Shown here: positions 60,557-64,000 of the stretch, in pieces
Layout of the letters: each line of letters starts with the position of its first letter
Numbering within the stretch: the stretch's first letter is position 1
Assembly (NCBI RefSeq): GCF_902706285.1
Contig: NZ_CACSKD010000008.1
Span: 124,001-188,000 of the forward strand
DNA: 64,000 bases
Direction: 5' to 3'
DNA from: Rhizobium sp. 18055
Lineage (GTDB): Bacteria > Pseudomonadota > Alphaproteobacteria > Rhizobiales > Rhizobiaceae
Notes under the pieces: generated by a model
The model's database searches: none
What the model was told of the DNA's origin: nothing
What the model saw: the letters and a program-made list of their open reading frames with translations, nothing else
Made by a program: the position numbers and the translations under genes

Positions 60557-60820
60557 GCCCGAACTGCCGCAGCACCGTAAAATTGAGTGGCCTGCCAAGG
60601 TGCAATCTGGCGGCATGACCAGATCTGCTCGCGCCCTTCAATCTACGCCGTGGCCCTCAGTAGTGTGGATGATGCAGACCGAAGCGATGTCCTGCCGCCA
60701 ATGAAAAGCCAGGGGATAGCCATGCGGCCCTGCTCGCCAGCCACCACGGCCCGGTCGTTGCCGGCAAAACGCTGCGCGACGCCGGGTATCCGACAAGAGC
60801 TTGGGGCACCGTTCACTGAA

Positions 60821-61663
60821 CTACGACCGGTCAACCTTCACATACAGAAACCAGAAGAAGCCCGCCAACAGCGGAAGTGTCACAAGAAGAACGATCGTGG
60901 CGAGGGCGAAAATGATCGGAACCTGGGATTGCTGCGAAGACGCCATCGTCCAATTGTAGATCGGCATGGTCGTTGACGTGCCGCGCAGAAATATGGTCCG
61001 CAATACCTCGGTAAACGACAGCAGAAACCCGAATAGACCAGCGCCCACGATTGCCGGCCGCAGAATTGGAAATTCGATGTCCCTGAATGTCTGCCATTTT
61101 GACGCGCCAAGATCATTGGCAGCCTCGATCAATCGATGATCGAAACGCGACGTCAACACCAAAACGATCAGCAGCCCGAAGGGAAATGCCCAGACGAAGT
61201 GGCCGACCACAATCGACCAGTAGCCGAGCTTGAGACCGAGAATGGCCCGGAAGAAGATGAACAATGCCGCGCCCATGGACATGCCTGGCACAAACAGCGG
61301 GATGACACAGATGAGCAGCTTGCGCGTCGAGTTCTTTGCCAGCGGTAGGTTTCGGCCAACAAGCGTTGCAGCGGCGGCACTGGCCATGCCGACGATCGCG
61401 GCAATCACAACGCTCACGCCGAATGGTGCCATCCAGCGCGTGTCGGAAGCGAGCGAAGCGTAGTTTTCGACCGTAAACGGAAGCGGAATCCCGGACAGGG
61501 GCTGCTGACTAATGGACATCAAAGCCAGCCAGGCGAGCGGGAAGTAGATCAGAAATATGGAGACGATTCCGCCCCATTGTGCCAGCCTCGACCACATGGG
61601 CCAATAGCTCCACTGAGGCTGCACACGCCGGACTGAAAGGCGATCGTTGATCTGGATATTCAT
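60821..61663 (-). CDS. Spermidine/putrescine-type ABC permease (PotC-like, 280 aa)
   Basis: Six hydrophobic segments, with a long 35-residue N-terminal cytoplasmic part. The EAA-type loop is HRLIEAANDLGASKWQTFRDIEFP. The ribosome site GAGGAGCTAG precedes the ATG, 3 nt behind the PotB-like stop. It forms the channel with the PotB-like protein; substrate polyamine-like or another cation. Confidence 0.87.
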   Translation of the reverse strand: MNIQINDRLSVRRVQPQWSYWPMWSRLAQWGGIVSIFLIYFPLAWLALMSISQQPLSGIPLPFTVENYASLASDTRWMAPFGVSVVIAAIVGMASAAAATLVGRNLPLAKNSTRKLLICVIPLFVPGMSMGAALFIFFRAILGLKLGYWSIVVGHFVWAFPFGLLIVLVLTSRFDHRLIEAANDLGASKWQTFRDIEFPILRPAIVGAGLFGFLLSFTEVLRTIFLRGTSTTMPIYNWTMASSQQSQVPIIFALATIVLLVTLPLLAGFFWFLYVKVDRS

Positions 61664-61665
61664 AT

Positions 61666-62586
61666 CTAGCTCCTCAAGACCGCAAAGACGGAGCCGAAAC
61701 CACCCAAGCGGCGGGTCAGCAGCCCAAGGGCGACAACCAAAATCCCCAACAAAAGCATGACGAAGCTCGATAGCGCCGCGACGACCGGATATTTAAGCGC
61801 GGTGTAGGCGCTCTCGACCGAGTTGCTCAACAGATTTACAAATCCGCCGCCCAACATGCTCGGCTCGATCCACGCCGCAATCGCCGGCCCCAGCGTCAGG
61901 ATAAAGCCCGTGAGAATGCCGGGCAAAGAAAGCGGGACAATGATCTTGAAGAGCGTCTGGGCGGGGCTCGCGCCTAGGTCGCCGCTGGCCGCAATCAAGG
62001 AGTCATCGATAATGGTAATTGCCATATAGATCGGCAAAACCATGGTCGGGAAATAGGTGACAAGCATCCCGAAATGGACGGACCACTCATTGTAAAGCAG
62101 CCAGTCAATCGGCTCCTTTGTCAGCCCCAGGTTGAGGAAGACATAGTTTATCAGACCGGTGTTGCTGAGCACGGAACGCCAGATGATGATACGCGACGAC
62201 AGATCCAGAAAGAACGGGATGGTCAGCAGAGCCAGGACGATGGCCTTGGTTGTCTTGTTTCGCGTTCCTTTGGCAAGCCAAAGGGAAAACGGGAAGGCGA
62301 TCACGAACGCAATAAGCGTAACGGTAAGCGCAATGCGCAGAGTTCTGACAGTCACCTCAAGCCGACCGGAATCAAACAGCGAATACCAGGTCGTCATCGT
62401 CGGCTTGTAGATCGTCGCGAAATTCTTGGTTTCAAAAAAGCTATAGGCGAACAGAACCAGAAGCGGAACCATGACGATCAACGACCAGAACAGGAAGAAC
62501 AGCCTGACGACGTTTTCACTCGTCATAAGCGATCCCAGGACACTCGGTTTCATCCCGTTCGATTGAGGGCTTGGCCTGTTGCTCAT
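61666..62586 (-). CDS. Spermidine/putrescine-type ABC permease (PotB-like, 306 aa)
   Basis: Start at the ATG 62586 (an in-frame TTG at 62589 adds one residue). Spans include LFFLFWSLIVMVPLLVLFAY and the EAA loop DDSLIAASGDLGASPAQTLFKII. It follows the broken binding-protein gene by about 75 nt and probably depends on the same promoter. Confidence 0.87.
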   Translation of the reverse strand: MSNRPSPQSNGMKPSVLGSLMTSENVVRLFFLFWSLIVMVPLLVLFAYSFFETKNFATIYKPTMTTWYSLFDSGRLEVTVRTLRIALTVTLIAFVIAFPFSLWLAKGTRNKTTKAIVLALLTIPFFLDLSSRIIIWRSVLSNTGLINYVFLNLGLTKEPIDWLLYNEWSVHFGMLVTYFPTMVLPIYMAITIIDDSLIAASGDLGASPAQTLFKIIVPLSLPGILTGFILTLGPAIAAWIEPSMLGGGFVNLLSNSVESAYTALKYPVVAALSSFVMLLLGILVVALGLLTRRLGGFGSVFAVLRS

Positions 62587-62659
62587 CAAAGTCTCAACAT
62601 CTCTTTTCGATTGCAGGCGGTAGACTGCCCGCCCGATGGAACGGGCAGTCCTGTTCAGC

Positions 62660-63789
62660 TTAGGCGTTCAGGAAACGCTGCCATTCTTCTTCAATCGCAT
62701 CGGCATTCGTCGGCGTCGTGGTGCTGGTGTAAGGCTTCGTAAACTTGCGCGCGACCTTCTTCTCGGTCTTGCTCAAGTTGTCGATGTCCTCGGCCGACCA
62801 GCCGTTTTCGGTCGCATACTTCACGCCGAGGTCCATGTTGGGGCCGGCATAACCGCGATCACGGGCCTGCAGCGCCCGGTATTCGCCGCCGAGATAGTAG
62901 TTCAACACCTTGTAGATGTTGTCGAGGTTGCCACGTCCTTCAGCCTGCGAGGCGATGTAGGCGCCATGGCCCCACTTGAAGTAGCCTTCCTTGGTGTAGG
63001 CGTAGCGCGTCTTGTCAGAGCCGAGAGCCTTGTTTGCCTCGCGCACGGCCGGCTCCCAGCAGTTGATGACGTCAACGCTGCCGCTCGACAGCAGCTGGAT
63101 CTGTTCTTCGAAGGCAGAGTGAAGGGTACGGAACTGGCCGGCCTTCTTGCGCTCGATGAGGAAGTCGACAACCTTGCCAGCCTCGGGACCGGTCATATCC
63201 GCGACGTTCTTGACCTCGATTTTGCCAAGACCCATCAGGTACAGCGCAGCAACGCCCAGGAAAGCTCGTCATTGCCATCGGCCGCCGCACCGACCTTGTC
63301 CGGGTAATAGCCGAAGCTGTCAGCGTTGCCGATCACCGGCACACCGTACTGCACGCCATCCTTGCCAACGACCGTCGTCGAGCGCTTCCACTCGTCCGGC
63401 GTCCGATCCCAAAGCTTCAGCTCCGGGTTCTTCTCGTCGATCTTGAGGTAAGCACCCTGGGGCCCAAGAATGTCCTGCGTTCCCGATTCAAAGACAAAGA
63501 TATCAGTCTGATCGCCAAGCGAGGAGGCAACAACATCACGCAGGAACACGCCAACGGAATTGTTGGTGCCGTTGAACTGCATCTTGACGCCAATCGACTT
63601 CTCCATGATGGACCAGTCTTTCAGCTGAGACGTCGTTACGCCGTAGCCACGAACGACGTCGTCCTTTGCCGCCGCAAATCCGCCAAAAGCCTGCGACATT
63701 GCCGCTGCGCCGGCGATTGCTGCCGTCGTCTTCATAAAGCCGCGTCTGGAATACTCCAGCTGCGATGTGGTTGAGAATTTGTCTTTCAT
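62660..63789 (-). pseudogene. Spermidine/putrescine-type ABC substrate-binding protein, broken by frameshift and small deletion
   Basis: The N-terminal part (63789 to 63235) has a twin-Arg signal (YSRRGFMKTTAAIAGAAAMS) and ends ...NDELSWALLRCT-stop. The C-terminal part (from 63235 down to 62660) continues in another frame, with VAALYLMGLGKIEVKNVADM and FEEQIQLLSSGSVDVINCWE, the second half of a PotD-like binding protein. Related proteins have roughly 20-30 residues between ELSW and the ALYLMG-like strand; these are missing, so an internal deletion plus frameshift is likely. The protein cannot be made whole; only a sequencing error would rescue it. The other genes of the operon look intact. 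Confidence 0.8.
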
Positions 63790-63832
63790 TCTTCAGTTCC
63801 CCTTGTTGTGGTGAATGCGGAATTGGGAAGCC

Positions 63833-64000
63833 CTAATCCACCGTTGGTAGAATGATGCAGTCGTCGGCTCTCCAGCTTACGGAATCAAAATCCGCTGGAA
63901 GACTGGAGACATCCCAGCTTCGGATCTTCAGCGCCCCCGCTGATGTCTCCACTAGAATATCGGAGTATTTTCCGCGGTATCGCTGGTCGATACGGCGTCC
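63833..64000 (-). CDS. ABC transporter ATP-binding protein (PotA-like), C-terminal part, truncated by window edge
   Basis: The minus-strand frame entering at 64000 reads RIDQRYRGKYSDILVETSAG, then LKIRSWDVSSLP and WRADDCIILPTVD, ending with TAG at 63833. This is the TOBE-type C-terminal domain of PotA-like ATPases. It lies 43 nt upstream of the broken binding-protein gene and completes the operon order ATPase, binding protein, PotB, PotC. It is absent from a standard ORF list because its start is outside the window. Confidence 0.75.
   Translation of the reverse strand, partial: GRRIDQRYRGKYSDILVETSAGALKIRSWDVSSLPADFDSVSWRADDCIILPTVD

Noticed and set aside
60557..60820. Possible small gene between lacI-type and PotC-like genes
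   Set aside because: No frame with a start, ribosome site and recognisable sequence was found in this 264-nt gap.

Overview
The window reads as a Rhizobiaceae-type alphaproteobacterial replicon (Rhizobium/Agrobacterium/Ensifer relatives). The GC content is high. There are two clusters of cuckoo-type CCUCCUCCC small RNAs (one behind a DUF1127 gene), an HWE-family histidine kinase, a PhrB-type iron-sulfur photolyase and a density of ABC importers and catabolic operons typical of a chromid or megaplasmid. No tRNA, rRNA, replication or other core gene was seen. The assignment rests on gene families, not on a database search.

Layout. 1-1,000 (minus): a truncated RND efflux adaptor, four cuckoo RNA hairpins and their DUF1127 leader gene. 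1.66-8.5 kb: a YdeP/FdhF-type molybdopterin oxidoreductase, an omega-aminotransferase divergent from a PuuR-like XRE-cupin regulator, an M24 peptidase and a D-2-hydroxyacid dehydrogenase. 8.57-8.79 kb: a second cuckoo cluster with an RpoH-like promoter and no DUF1127 gene. 9-15.6 kb: two LysR regulators, a Gfo/Idh/MocA oxidoreductase, a cupin, a flavin amine oxidase, an agmatinase-family ureohydrolase and an exported protein. 15.9-25.3 kb: a plus-strand catabolic cluster (RidA, hydroxyacid dehydrogenase, amino-acid ABC importer with a fused permease-ATPase, an FMN protein lacking the catalytic His, a leaderless NMT1-like protein, a dihydroorotase/allantoinase-like amidohydrolase, a FadR-type GntR and an enolase-superfamily dehydratase) with GntR-like operators in front of its two segments. 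25.4-31.1 kb (minus): DapA-like lyase, GntR, sugar-type ABC importer without its own ATPase, and a PfkB kinase.

31.3-41.8 kb: a meta-cleavage island. One arm encodes a GalD-type tautomerase, a GalC/LigK-type aldolase, a VOC-type extradiol dioxygenase and a GalB-type LmbE hydratase. The other arm encodes a Liv-type ABC importer, a DUF1932 dehydrogenase and a LysR protein with two DNA-binding domains. The divergent promoter region carries a large inverted repeat. 41.9-46.1 kb (minus): a KaiC-like double ATPase, a pseudo-receiver HWE kinase overlapping it, and an iron-sulfur photolyase. 46.6-51.9 kb: NAD-dependent formate dehydrogenase fdsGBA and fdsD, without fdhD between A and D. 52-60.6 kb: a dihydroxyacetone-kinase-family gene in operon with a sugar/polyol ABC importer, divergent from a LacI regulator with two operators. 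60.8-64 kb (minus): a spermidine/putrescine-type ABC operon whose binding-protein gene is broken by a frameshift and internal deletion.

The most unusual elements are the paired cuckoo RNA clusters and their complementarity to several Shine-Dalgarno sequences inside the window, the KaiC/pseudo-receiver-kinase/photolyase group, the gallate-type lower pathway that uses a VOC dioxygenase with a double-HTH regulator, and the 15.9-25.3 kb catabolic cluster of unknown substrate.
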